Below, one piece after another: positions 19,201-27,056 of a DNA stretch of 64,000 bases. Position numbers and translations under genes: made by a program. Below the pieces are notes generated by a model. The model saw nothing but the letters and a program-made list of their open reading frames with translations, was not told where the DNA came from and did no database searches. This stretch comes from Candidatus Obscuribacter sp. (GTDB lineage Bacteria > Cyanobacteriota > Vampirovibrionia > Obscuribacterales > Obscuribacteraceae). The stretch's first letter is position 1, and each line of letters opens with the position of its first letter. Location of the stretch: assembly GCA_021772095.1 (NCBI GenBank), contig JADYXR010000006.1:62001-126000 (forward strand), given 5' to 3'.

Positions 19201-19351
19201 TACGGACAAGCTCAGAAGCGTTGGTTTCAGCGACAGACAAATTGGACAATACTTCCCGGGACTGACACTGGAAAGAGTAGAAAAACCAGGTACCCAACCG
19301 GGTCCTCAGCCCAAGCCTGATCCATCTCAGGTGCGTCCGTCGCGACGTTGA
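16262..19351 (+). CDS. Large multidomain protein with thioredoxin-fold modules and duplicated C-terminal domain
   Basis: Given from its first in-frame start (GTG 16262), which has no ribosome site, the protein has 1029 residues. Residues ~60-185 look like a thioredoxin-like fold without cysteines. Residues ~455-560 form a thioredoxin-like domain with CQGC (about 482-485). A Pro/Lys/Val-rich linker follows. A ~160-residue module then occurs twice (about 640-800 and 838-1001); both copies end in a similar KSWFPEV/GQYFPGL segment and are separated by four DQP(A/V)AP repeats. The same frame continues open upstream to 16163, reading Pro-rich protein. A TGA at 16160 separates it from ATG 16154, which has AGGA seven bases before it. 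The true start may therefore be 16154, interrupted at codon 3. Function is unknown; redox or scaffolding work is a guess. Confidence 0.75.
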   Translation: MNPIILNPDPLAILKESNRINDPTRQPRVKDAFTIVDGSRTKASAWGSDADFSNSIKTNFDYTADNFNEAKLRAAREGRPLVVVSGANNADTKQLVENTIPGAKNGPQSAIYVFADVAKLDPNSELGRKMSASKGDTSRPYTAIFAPKADASGNPQLEDHIANTWGARAEVGTVIQQQLGSAQTIMDSRKGSFKVADGSKGASTGDGTRGFKVDTTPGDAPPKPDQTTSDKSLEPKTKGDAGLEKRTLEDAAEGRLAPNIKKVIESFQKLNGSNFTQRETLYDTASKAAAELDPKDIALVKEKTERDLKEELGKGDTADKKTLETLGARQKVLDLMTTAPSWVNMNHGMSLLHYSQLDKGVEKIREGAKSSPESLNNPQFIEQLLKTPYEVSKLKEKLPEVKFDDYLKHKKAGTLDQFIAANKPEPKPEVKVEPTAPPEVKVEKAIKAPEQLKYDGAQFEKSLEDAFNSGRMVVVKVGAPDCQGCKDMTEKAWPDKRVADQLKENAVFTDVNAEIRDDIQDQYKPKQWPAVLVLEPYKDEAGKIQGRLVQKFEPANAEEQSANSLNKFLSDNLRKPNPVDVVKPVAPPVKAPEVLPAEAKPAVKPTDVQPAEVKPVEVQKPEAQPEVKEKPKPLEMTKEEQTAFLNLQTAQKKILAPLAALQPNADPKTIDAAFATAIASAKEVRPEDVKLATQALERHKAEVLAGQHNPADDPKVLLAKIETDSRLVTKIDQTEAYLNVSRGAVKLKLNPETPESGIADIRKGLDLRKEIAQSTSVIGKIHSTGISADKLKSWFPEVPELPAQPNDQPVAPPDQPVAPKDQPAAPTDQPAAPNALDPANVKAAADRLYDQHALNLQSVMNIPANASKAEVQTAYKTAIENSQKVNPADVQLMVASLDAQRAEIIARAKGGPLSAADQADLNSVELDRTNYSRIGLADGILHVSLGVREMTMDPTNPEEGIESVRKGLALRKELLSDPSVTDKLRSVGFSDRQIGQYFPGLTLERVEKPGTQPGPQPKPDPSQVRPSRR

Positions 19352-19480
19352 GCTTCCGATAAATTGACTGATTGTTCGAACTAAAACGAGTTCGGCATCC
19401 AAACGCAATCAAATATATGAAATCCGGGCATCAGATAAGTAACCGCTGCCTTGAGGCAATGCGGCTTCGCTTAAGAAACG

Positions 19481-20971
19481 ATGACTTACCGAGCCACAAG
19501 CAAACATTCGAGACTGAGCATTCTGCACAAAGGTCTCATCATAATCTCGATTCCGCTCGTCTTCGAGCTGTTCTTCGTGTTCGTCTTGATCAATTTGCTC
19601 GATGAATCCAGCAAGCACATCACAGCAGAGATTCAATCGCAGGACAAAATTGTCTGCGTTGAAACCATGATCAAAGAGCTCTCTGATTCGACCACGTCGT
19701 CGGTTTTGTTCAACGTCACGCGACGCCAGGAGTTCAAAGACCGCAATGAGAAATCTCGAATCCGATTGCGAAAAGTGTATGGAAAGCTGGTCAAACTTTG
19801 CGCCAATGATCCAGCCGAAGCAGAAGCAGTAGAGCGACTGAACCAATCAGCAAACCGCTATATCGAACAGCAGGACAAAGCGTTTGCTATGGGTCCGCAG
19901 AATCGCATGAGTGCGTTTTTTGCAATGCCGGCATTGTTTCAAGCGCAGCAGTTTATGATGATGCGTCCGGACGGCGCACCAAGAGTTATTCTTGACAAAG
20001 AGCAAAAAGTTCAAACAGTTGAACCGCGTTTACGCCAGCAATCGATTGTGCGTCTGCAGATTCTAATTTTCTTCGGGCTGGCAGTTCACATAAGCATAAC
20101 CGTTTTCCTGGTCAATTTTTTCGCCAGGTATATCTCGCAACGGATGGACAACGTTCTCACTAACACGCTGAAACTGGGCGCGCGCATGCCTCTCAATCCG
20201 CCATTGCGCGGAACCGATGAGATAGCTGATCTCGATCATGCGCTGCACAAAACAGCCAGCGAAATTCTGGATTTTGAAAAGTTCAAAGAACAATTGGTTG
20301 GAGTGGTGAGTCACGAATTGCGGACTCCGCTCACCTCTGTGCAAGGCACATTGACACTGGCTGAAGCCGGCGCTCTTGGCCCGTTTTCCGAAAAATCTCT
20401 GGTTGAAATCAAGAAAGCACAAGCGAGTTTGAAACATCTGATCGCACTGATTAATAACCTCTTGCTACTGGAACGGCTTGAAGCCGGCAGCCAGGTAATG
20501 AAGCGCGAAGAGCTTGACATGGCAGAGATGATCGACGACGCGCTGGATGAATTCGCAGAAATTGCCGAATCTAAGAACCTGGAAATTCAATGCACCGTTG
20601 ATGAAATCATAACTGCAGGCGATTGGGAAAAGCTTTTGCATGCGCTCTACATCTTGATCGAAACCAGTATCACGCGAGCACCTTCGGATAGTGCGCTGAC
20701 GATAACAGGAAGTTCAGATGGAGCGTCGAATTTCGAGATTAGAATATGCGACCAAGGTCCGGCACTATCGGCGGTGCGGGCGTCTAACTATTTCGATAGA
20801 AATCGAGAGAATGACGAAGATGATTCAAGCGAAGAAGACAAAGGTCGTATACTCTTCCTCGCGCTCAGCCAGGCTATTGTCACCGCTCATGCCGGCACAT
20901 TAACCGTCCACTCCGAGGGCGAACATACTTGTTTCTCGGTCAAGCTTCCAATCAGGAAGGTGCCGCAATGA
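19481..20971 (+). CDS. Membrane histidine kinase: intact H-box, degenerate ATPase domain
   Basis: The protein has 496 residues. TM1 is at about 17-40, an extracytoplasmic sensor follows to ~190, TM2 is at ~192-215, then a HAMP-like segment and a dimerisation helix with SHELRTPL (His278, codon at 20312). The catalytic/ATP domain is eroded. The N-box Asn is absent (IETSITRAP), G1 reads DQGPA instead of DxGxG, and G2 reads GRILFL in place of GTGLGL. The lid is replaced by an acidic stretch. The protein should accept phosphate but not bind ATP. Its stop overlaps the start of the next, paralogous kinase (ATGA). No response regulator gene is nearby. Confidence 0.88.
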   Translation: MTYRATSKHSRLSILHKGLIIISIPLVFELFFVFVLINLLDESSKHITAEIQSQDKIVCVETMIKELSDSTTSSVLFNVTRRQEFKDRNEKSRIRLRKVYGKLVKLCANDPAEAEAVERLNQSANRYIEQQDKAFAMGPQNRMSAFFAMPALFQAQQFMMMRPDGAPRVILDKEQKVQTVEPRLRQQSIVRLQILIFFGLAVHISITVFLVNFFARYISQRMDNVLTNTLKLGARMPLNPPLRGTDEIADLDHALHKTASEILDFEKFKEQLVGVVSHELRTPLTSVQGTLTLAEAGALGPFSEKSLVEIKKAQASLKHLIALINNLLLLERLEAGSQVMKREELDMAEMIDDALDEFAEIAESKNLEIQCTVDEIITAGDWEKLLHALYILIETSITRAPSDSALTITGSSDGASNFEIRICDQGPALSAVRASNYFDRNRENDEDDSSEEDKGRILFLALSQAIVTAHAGTLTVHSEGEHTCFSVKLPIRKVPQ

Positions 20972-22437
20972 TGCAAGTAAAGTCCAAACTGATGAGAAAG
21001 AGCCTGGTGGTTGTGGTGTTACCGCTGGTGCTGGAACTCGTCTTCATGGGCTTGCTGGTTTACTTTCTGGTGATGGCGCAAACTGACATCGAGCGCAGAA
21101 TTGAATCGAAAAAGATCGTCGCGACTGCCACCACGATCGTCGCAAGAATTATCGAAGCGCAGTTGGTATCACTCGTATACAACGCTCAAAAGGTTCCGAT
21201 GCTCGACGTTCGCTTTGACGAAGACAGCCGCATTGTAAGCGATCTGATGGTTGAGCTAAAACGGCAGTGTGCAAGTTCTCCCCAGCGCCTAGAAGTTTGC
21301 AAAGGCATCGAAGCCAGTGTCGAGGAAACATTTCACCGCCTGCGGAGAGTTTTCTCCGGAGATTTGGAAGCGAATGTGGTGCTGCAAGATATCGCAGGCA
21401 CGACAGCGAAATCGGAGCGCGTCTATTCCAGAATGACAAGCGCGTTTGCTAACATCGACAAACTGCTCGCCATGGAACAACTGATGCAGTCTCAAGTTCA
21501 AACGCGCGAGAAATTGTACAAGAACTATTTGCGACAACTAATAATCTGGGGTGTTGGTTTAAACGTCTTGCTCACATTCGCTATGATGATTTATTTCGCC
21601 AAGACCTTTACGTCACGATTATCGGTGGTGGTGGCAAACACAGAACGCCTCCAGGAGCGACAACCGCTGGCTCCACCTATCGGCGGAGACGACGAGCTGT
21701 CTCACATCGACGAAGTATTTCACGCCACTGCAACAGATCTCGTTAAAGTAGACCGGCAAAGAAAACATCTGGTGTCACTGGTCAGAGACGAATTAAGTTC
21801 ACCTCTGCGACGAGTGCAATACACTCTGCACAATCTCTCGCAAGGCGTGCTCGGGGATCTGACACTAAAGGCGGAGTCACGGGTGAACCTCGCGGTTGTG
21901 GATACCGACCGAGTGGTTCGGTTAATCGACGATTTGCTCAGCATTGAAACAATGGAAGGCGCGCATTTCGACTTGAATCTGGAATCTACGACAACAAGCG
22001 AGTTGATCGCGGTTGCCACCGGAAGCGTCAAGGACATGGCAGAGCGACATGGAATCAAATTGGAAATCAAAGATCCAAAATCGGTTTTGACCGCCGACAA
22101 GGATCGTATAGTCCAGGTGATAATCAATTTTCTTTCCAATGCAATCAAATTTTCTCCGAAGGGAGAAACAGTCACAGTGCAGGTTCTCAAAGACGAGAAA
22201 AACGTTGAGATTCAAGTGATCGATCGCGGGCGAGGTGTGCCGGCCGACAAGCTTGAACAAATTTTTCAACCGTTTCAACAAGTCGATAGCACCGACCAAA
22301 CAGACAAAGGTGGTACAGGGCTGGGCTTGCCGATATCTAAAACAATCGTGGAACAGCATGGTGGCACCATCGGTGTCACATCAAATCCCGACCAGGGCAG
22401 TACGTTCTGGTTTAAAATTCCACGAGTCGACAGCTGA
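20968..22437 (+). CDS. Membrane histidine kinase: intact ATPase domain, phospho-His replaced by Asp
   Basis: The start is ATG 20968, with AGGAAGG seven bases upstream, overlapping the previous stop by four bases. The 489-residue protein is a paralogue of its neighbour: TM1 at ~10-37 with the shared PLVLEL motif, TM2 at ~190-212, and a HAMP-like region. The H-box reads RDELSSPL, where SHELRTPL is expected. Asp274 (GAC at 21787) stands in the place of the phospho-acceptor His. The ATP domain is complete: N-box SNAIKFSP (Asn391), G1 DRGRG (419-423), F-box IFQPF, and G2 GTGLGL. It should bind and hydrolyse ATP but cannot autophosphorylate on His. The adjacent paralogue supplies the missing residue. 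Confidence 0.9.
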   Translation: MMQVKSKLMRKSLVVVVLPLVLELVFMGLLVYFLVMAQTDIERRIESKKIVATATTIVARIIEAQLVSLVYNAQKVPMLDVRFDEDSRIVSDLMVELKRQCASSPQRLEVCKGIEASVEETFHRLRRVFSGDLEANVVLQDIAGTTAKSERVYSRMTSAFANIDKLLAMEQLMQSQVQTREKLYKNYLRQLIIWGVGLNVLLTFAMMIYFAKTFTSRLSVVVANTERLQERQPLAPPIGGDDELSHIDEVFHATATDLVKVDRQRKHLVSLVRDELSSPLRRVQYTLHNLSQGVLGDLTLKAESRVNLAVVDTDRVVRLIDDLLSIETMEGAHFDLNLESTTTSELIAVATGSVKDMAERHGIKLEIKDPKSVLTADKDRIVQVIINFLSNAIKFSPKGETVTVQVLKDEKNVEIQVIDRGRGVPADKLEQIFQPFQQVDSTDQTDKGGTGLGLPISKTIVEQHGGTIGVTSNPDQGSTFWFKIPRVDS

Positions 22438-22540
22438 GACCAGGGTGCGCGGCAACCTAAAGGTTTCGCAACGATCCGGCTAACGCGTCTTTAATTTCCA
22501 TCACAGTCTGCGGACGCCACATCGCTTCTTTGTGCAACGA

Positions 22541-24412
22541 CTAGTAGATTATCAACTTTATTTCTTTAGGGACACTCATGCCCTCAGGGAAGGCCGCCGG
22601 TCGCTCCTGAACATGCTTTGTAATCGTGTCGGCAGCGTTGTTGCCAACAATCGGCGGATTACCAGTTAGACATTCGAACAGAATGCAACCAAGCGCATAA
22701 ATGTCGCAACGATGATCGACCTTCTTGCCCATACACTGTTCAGGGCTCATGTATAGAGGACTTCCGAAGCAGTCACCGGTTTGCGTGATTTTCAGCGACG
22801 CCTGATGATCTTCATCCAGAATTTTGGCAAGACCGAAATCGACAATTTTAACTATCGTTTCACCCTCTTCACCACGCACCAGCATGATGTTACTCGGCTT
22901 CAAATCTCGGTGCACGATACCACCGCCATGCGCCACCGCAAGCGCGTCGCAGAGCTGACTGGCGATGTCGATCATGTCCGACACAGTCAATCGCCCAACC
23001 CGATCGAGGAAGTGCGACAAACTCTCGCCGTCAAGGTAGTCCATAACTAAAAAGGCGCGACCGTCAGGAGTCAAACCGAAGTCACTGACTCCAACAATGC
23101 CAGGGTGAGAAATAGAGGAGGTGGCCCGCGCCTCACGTTGAAATCGTTTTAAGCTATCACTTGATTCGCCGGCGTTTCCTTTTAGAACTTTGATGGCAAC
23201 TTCTTTTTCAAAGAATTTATGCTTGGCTCTATATACGGTGCTCATTCCTCCGGAACCAAGACGTGAAATCACATTGTACTTTTCGGCAAATACGGTGCCT
23301 ATAAGCGATTCATCAATGATTCGACTTAACGGCGTGGAGTCAAGCGGACAGGTTTCGGTAAGGTCGTCATATTCATTGGTGCACATTAAACAAACGCGTT
23401 TATATTTGACCACGAAGTGCGCGACCCCGGACATCTCGACTTGACCAACCGGCGTGCTGTTAGCAGGTGAACTGGTACGCTCCAATTCGTCCTTCATGTA
23501 GGCCAATTTGCCGGTTAGTTCAGTTTCAACACGATTGAATACTTGAACACTGTTGGCGATAAAAATTCCCAGGACAACCAAAAACGAGAAGACAAATAGA
23601 ACCCAACCGAATCCTTCCTCAACCATAGCCGGCGAATGAACCAGCATGGTGCGCGCCATTAGCAGGGCGGGCACGATGTAGAAGAACAATGTTGCTCTGC
23701 GAAGCAGCGCACTGCCGGTAGAGGCACTCGAATAAGTTGCCGCCAGACCAACATCCGGTCTGCTCAAGAAAATTGCAGAACTGAGAATTAATGCCAGCAC
23801 TGAAAAGCCGGTCGACATCCTGAAACAGCCGCCTAATGCGCAAAGCTGCGTGACTTTCGTCGACGCTCCCAGAATAATCAGAAGTGGTATCAATATAGAC
23901 CCGACGGCAAGCACTTGCCCGATCGGTGCTCTGGCTGGCTTGGCATAAGGAATCGCGGCGACGGCAAGACTGAGCATTGCCAGAGTGATACCATCCTCCA
24001 CCGACATTGGTGTTGGATAAGTGATGCCCAGAGACGCCTGGTCCGGAGCGTAAAGTCTGATCGGTTCAAAATCTTCGCCGTTTTTCATACAGTAAGCAGC
24101 AGTTGCCGAGCCGATGAAAGCGATGATTGCGACAGCTTCACCGATGACGAATGCCACCACACTGTGCTTTCTGAAAGAGAGCAGCAACAACGAAATGCTG
24201 ACCATAATCAACGTTATCGCGGCGCTTGATTGCACTCGTCCGACGAAAGGCAGAGCGGAATCATCACCCAACTGCGGGCACAAATCCATCAGCTGCTGGT
24301 TGTTTGTTGCCCAGCCGACCAGCACAAGCAACCCGAAAGCGATAACTACACATGCGGCGATTTTGGAATATGTCTCGTATCCAGATAAAAGTCTCTGGCT
24401 TAAACGCACCAT
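22541..24412 (-). CDS. Membrane-anchored Ser/Thr kinase (Hanks type), interrupted by an amber codon near the C-terminus
   Basis: The protein has 623 residues to the TAG at 22541. The N-terminal ~300 residues hold about eight hydrophobic helices. A zinc-ribbon-like CLMCTNEYDDLTETCPLD follows (about 340-360). A kinase domain starts at about 380 with GSGGMSTVY, VAIK, FQREA, HRDLKPSN, DFGLAK and SPEQ. The frame ends inside the last helix of the C-lobe. Beyond the TAG the same frame continues for 28 codons (to a TAG at 22457), reading HKEAMWRPQTVMEIKDAL, which is the missing subdomain XI with its conserved Arg. The start lies five bases after the stop of the thioredoxin-like gene, so the two share a transcript. 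Confidence 0.88.
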   Translation of the reverse strand: MVRLSQRLLSGYETYSKIAACVVIAFGLLVLVGWATNNQQLMDLCPQLGDDSALPFVGRVQSSAAITLIMVSISLLLLSFRKHSVVAFVIGEAVAIIAFIGSATAAYCMKNGEDFEPIRLYAPDQASLGITYPTPMSVEDGITLAMLSLAVAAIPYAKPARAPIGQVLAVGSILIPLLIILGASTKVTQLCALGGCFRMSTGFSVLALILSSAIFLSRPDVGLAATYSSASTGSALLRRATLFFYIVPALLMARTMLVHSPAMVEEGFGWVLFVFSFLVVLGIFIANSVQVFNRVETELTGKLAYMKDELERTSSPANSTPVGQVEMSGVAHFVVKYKRVCLMCTNEYDDLTETCPLDSTPLSRIIDESLIGTVFAEKYNVISRLGSGGMSTVYRAKHKFFEKEVAIKVLKGNAGESSDSLKRFQREARATSSISHPGIVGVSDFGLTPDGRAFLVMDYLDGESLSHFLDRVGRLTVSDMIDIASQLCDALAVAHGGGIVHRDLKPSNIMLVRGEEGETIVKIVDFGLAKILDEDHQASLKITQTGDCFGSPLYMSPEQCMGKKVDHRCDIYALGCILFECLTGNPPIVGNNAADTITKHVQERPAAFPEGMSVPKEIKLIIY

Positions 24413-24417
24413 TCAAA

Positions 24418-24843
24418 TTACCCAGCTTTCAGAGCCCTTTCGATGTATTTCTTGTAAGTGTCGCCCTTACCGACGCCAGGAATGGAGCGAATCAATTTGC
24501 GATCCTGCGTGAACACACCAATCGTCGGAACCAGCGACATCGCGCCTTCTACGAATGATTTGACACCGAGCCCCTTCGCTTTATCAAGCGAATCCGGCAG
24601 TGCCGATTTTTGTACATCCAGCTCCCTGAGCACGACTTTGTCGCCATACTGCTTCGTGACACCACTGATAATTGGACGCACTTCGTCGCACCACAAATGG
24701 CAGCCGCCGTCGAAAACCATGACTACAAGCACGCGATCGGCTGCGTCTGGAGCAATCGGAGCTTTATCCGCTGCGATTGAAGCAGTGGAAACAGTCAAAG
24801 TCAAGGCAACTGCAGTGCACATGAACAAAGCAAACCGGGTCAT
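24418..24843 (-). CDS. Exported thioredoxin-fold protein with a CxxxC motif
   Basis: The protein has 141 residues with a signal peptide (residues ~1-25, ending ASIAADK). The mature part has a thioredoxin-like strand VLVVMVFDGG followed by CHLWC, then LRELDVQK, a VPTIGVF segment with the cis-Pro, and a final helix. The active-site spacing is Cys-x-x-x-Cys instead of Cys-x-x-Cys, so disulfide chemistry may differ from that of classical thioredoxins or be replaced by metal binding. GGGGTGTTCGA before ATG 24843 provides the ribosome site. The next gene downstream is the membrane Ser/Thr kinase. A functional link is possible but only inferred from co-transcription. Confidence 0.75.
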   Translation of the reverse strand: MTRFALFMCTAVALTLTVSTASIAADKAPIAPDAADRVLVVMVFDGGCHLWCDEVRPIISGVTKQYGDKVVLRELDVQKSALPDSLDKAKGLGVKSFVEGAMSLVPTIGVFTQDRKLIRSIPGVGKGDTYKKYIERALKAG

Positions 24844-25234
24844 TCGAACACCCCTTCACAGGAGAAGCCATACACTCGTGGAACTGGAGTCCCTTTATTT
24901 TTATACCGAGGGCAGATCAAACCTAATCTCTATTTATTATGAGATCCGGTATGGTTGTGTTTTGATCTCATTTTGGCAGGGAAACGTGTTATCTGCCACA
25001 AAACGAAAGAAAGCCCAAAACCTCGACGCGAGAAGGTTTTGCGTGACGTCAAACCGTTTAGCTTTCAAATTTTGGTTTAAACCAAACAAATCAAAGTCGT
25101 GGACTTTGCGAACTCACACGAAAATTATTTGCACTGCGAGCAAGATTGTTGAGCACAGCAAGATTGTTGGATCAGAATGGAAAAGTCGCGCGGCTTCGTA
25201 TGATAGCGGTTCAGCCGTGGCTGACAGAGCCGAC
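24844..25234. other. 391-bp gap with hairpin and 16-bp palindrome
   Basis: No gene is supported here. The long plus-strand frame crossing it is antisense to both neighbours. It holds an inverted repeat CAAAACCT/AGGTTTTG (25017-25024 and 25035-25042), which could end transcripts of the minus-strand gene at 25235. It also holds a perfect 16-base palindrome TTTGGTTTAAACCAAA (25072-25087) and two copies of AGCAAGATTGTTG (about 25139-25168). Confidence 0.5.
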
Positions 25235-25861
25235 TCAGGAGGCGCGGACCAGCTCATCTTGCGATTGTTTGATGAAATAATCAAACGTCAGCAAACAATA
25301 ACGCTCGAACCTTTCGTCGGTGAGCGGCTTGCCCTCTACGATCCAGCTGACCTTATTGTCTTCGACGACACTATTGAAAGACATCAGTGCACCGAAATCG
25401 TCTTCGGTTTTGCTCAAGCTCATCACTTGATCAACTGGCAAAATAAAGAAGTCGACTCGATCTTCGGAACCTCTGATGATCAAACTCAACTTGTGCGTGG
25501 AAAATCTAGCGCGGTAAAACGAAACATCCTGCGATGGACGAAAAGGCCACTCGCCCTCGACTGTTTCGATGATTTCATCCGGCGAAGTCGAGGCAATTAA
25601 AAGCGCGCTTGCGCCGACGGAACTATTAAAGTGCACTACATATGGTTCCAACAGATTGAACGTTTTTTCCACCAAACGCAGTGTGGCATCACGGACGACA
25701 TCATCCTCGCTCAACAGGCCGAAACCCCGTTCGTAACTGCGAAGGAAGGCAATAGACTTGTTGGTCAAATGCTCGACGTAGTCTTTCCTCACACCGGAAC
25801 TTTCGCTTCCTCCATGAGTAAAATTACGGAGAATTCTGCGCGCCAAGTCTGTTCCAGACAT
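25235..25861 (-). CDS. Conserved-looking hypothetical protein
   Basis: I do not recognise a family. The ATG at 25861 has GCGAGG about six bases upstream and gives 208 residues. In-frame TTG and ATG codons at 25888 and 25885 lack a site. There is no signal peptide or membrane helix, so it is probably cytoplasmic. The predicted composition is mixed alpha/beta, with charged termini. It ends about 390 bases before the thioredoxin-like gene, with a weak hairpin in the gap. Confidence 0.6.
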   Translation of the reverse strand: MSGTDLARRILRNFTHGGSESSGVRKDYVEHLTNKSIAFLRSYERGFGLLSEDDVVRDATLRLVEKTFNLLEPYVVHFNSSVGASALLIASTSPDEIIETVEGEWPFRPSQDVSFYRARFSTHKLSLIIRGSEDRVDFFILPVDQVMSLSKTEDDFGALMSFNSVVEDNKVSWIVEGKPLTDERFERYCLLTFDYFIKQSQDELVRAS

Positions 25862-26105
25862 TTTGCCTCGCTTGCTTTCCAGCATCAAGAAACCGCTACG
25901 GCACTTAGAATAACGCTAGTCAAGAATTGAAGGTACTTAAATAAATTTCCGAGACGATCGTATATTCATAAAATATGCAAGAGAAGTCCAGAAGTGAGTC
26001 TGCTTGCCAGTTTTCCGCTTTGCACTATAATTTCAGAAGGTCATTTGCGGCGATAATGGTTTTGCGCAAAGATTTTTTCCACAGGCACCACGAAGGCATC
26101 TCGAC

Positions 26106-26639
26106 ATGCAAACTGAACTTGCCGAACAGATTGCCGTTGACTTGATCGACAGTTTTGGCTTGGCCGGCTGGTCTTTCAAGTTCAATAAAAGTAAGCGCAT
26201 GCTCGGCATTTGCAAGGCAGGTACGAAACGCATTGAGCTTTCGTACGCCTATGTTTTCAAAAACGACGAAGCGCACGTTCGGGACACGATCTTGCACGAG
26301 ATTGCCCACGCGCTTGTCGGTGTGGAACACGGTCACGATGAAGTTTGGAAAGCGATGTGCGTTCAAATAGGATGCCATCCGAAAGCTTGCGACAACACCG
26401 CGCTTCTTCCGCAAGGCGCATGGCAAGCGCGTTGTGCTGCTTGTTTTACTCTATTCAGCCGCCATCGCAAACCCGAGATGCTGAGCGGGATGTACTGCAA
26501 GCGCTGCGGTCCTGCCAAAGGAAAATTGCTGTTCAAAAAAATCCGCAAGGATACTTTTAAACCGGTAGCCGCGGGCAAGGAAGGGCGCATAAAAGCACCT
26601 AGACAACTAACATTGCCGCTGATGCCCGGGGTTTACTAA
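26106..26639 (+). CDS. SprT-like zinc metalloprotease-fold protein
   Basis: The protein has 177 residues. The zinc-binding helix reads HEIAHALVG, with a third ligand likely in EHGHDEVW, as in the SprT/SprT-like family. A zinc ribbon follows, with CAAC and, further on, CKRCG. This is the standard order and length for bacterial SprT-like proteins, which are related to eukaryotic Spartan/SPRTN (DNA-protein crosslink protease). The bacterial role is less well known. No strong ribosome site precedes ATG 26106. The gene stands alone on its strand. Confidence 0.85.
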   Translation: MQTELAEQIAVDLIDSFGLAGWSFKFNKSKRMLGICKAGTKRIELSYAYVFKNDEAHVRDTILHEIAHALVGVEHGHDEVWKAMCVQIGCHPKACDNTALLPQGAWQARCAACFTLFSRHRKPEMLSGMYCKRCGPAKGKLLFKKIRKDTFKPVAAGKEGRIKAPRQLTLPLMPGVY

Positions 26640-26641
26640 GA

Positions 26642-26728
26642 CGGCGTTCAATCACGGCGATTCAACCGACTCAGGGCGATCTAAACGAACTAAGGACGTT
26701 CCAAACGAACTTAAGGAGTTCCGTTCCA
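26642..26728. repeat. Four degenerate ~20-bp tandem copies after the sprT-like stop
   Basis: Variants of CGATCTAAACGAACTAAGGA repeat at ~20-base spacing directly downstream of the stop codon. They differ in sequence from the repeats at 1060 and 5691 but show the same arrangement. Confidence 0.55.
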
Positions 26729-26801
26729 AAAGCGAAACTCAGCTGCATTCTAATGAACTGCAGCTGCGCTTGAAAGTTAGTTTAAGCCTTGGTGACCGAA
26801 T

Positions 26802-27056
26802 CTATTGCAAAACTATCGTGTAGTTCGATGGAATCTCAGCCTTGACCGAAGCGACTGGTTGAGCTTTCTCTATTCCGATAGCTGCGGCAGAGAATTTTTG
26901 TTCAAATTCCTGGAGACCAGTTTCGAGTTTATAGTCGATAGCTGAGTGCCCTTCGATGTACACAACGACCCCGCATCCGATTGCAATCGTTATAACGATG
27001 CACAGGATTGACCAGAGCATTCCAAAGTCTTTTTCGGCTATTGTTACATCGTTCAT
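26802..27056 (-). CDS. Small single-pass membrane protein
   Basis: From ATG 27056 the product has 84 residues. It consists of a short polar N-terminus, one strong membrane helix (LWSILCIVITIAIGCGVVVYI) and a polar tail of ~50 residues. A TTG at 27068 is an alternative start; neither has a good ribosome site. No family is recognised. The 330-base gap upstream of it (27057-27386) holds only the terminator of the SLH gene. Confidence 0.5.
   Translation of the reverse strand: MNDVTIAEKDFGMLWSILCIVITIAIGCGVVVYIEGHSAIDYKLETGLQEFEQKFSAAAIGIEKAQPVASVKAEIPSNYTIVLQ

Noticed and set aside
16154..22543. Genome-wide reassignment of TGA or TAG as sense codons
   Set aside because: Several well-defined genes end with these codons at natural family ends: the second histidine kinase in TGA, the Dam-like methylase and the TPR protein in TAG.
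24458..25600. A long plus-strand frame of 380 codons
   Set aside because: It is antisense to the thioredoxin-like gene and to the unknown gene at 25235, shows no domain or signal, and has no ribosome site. The minus-strand readings are protein-like.
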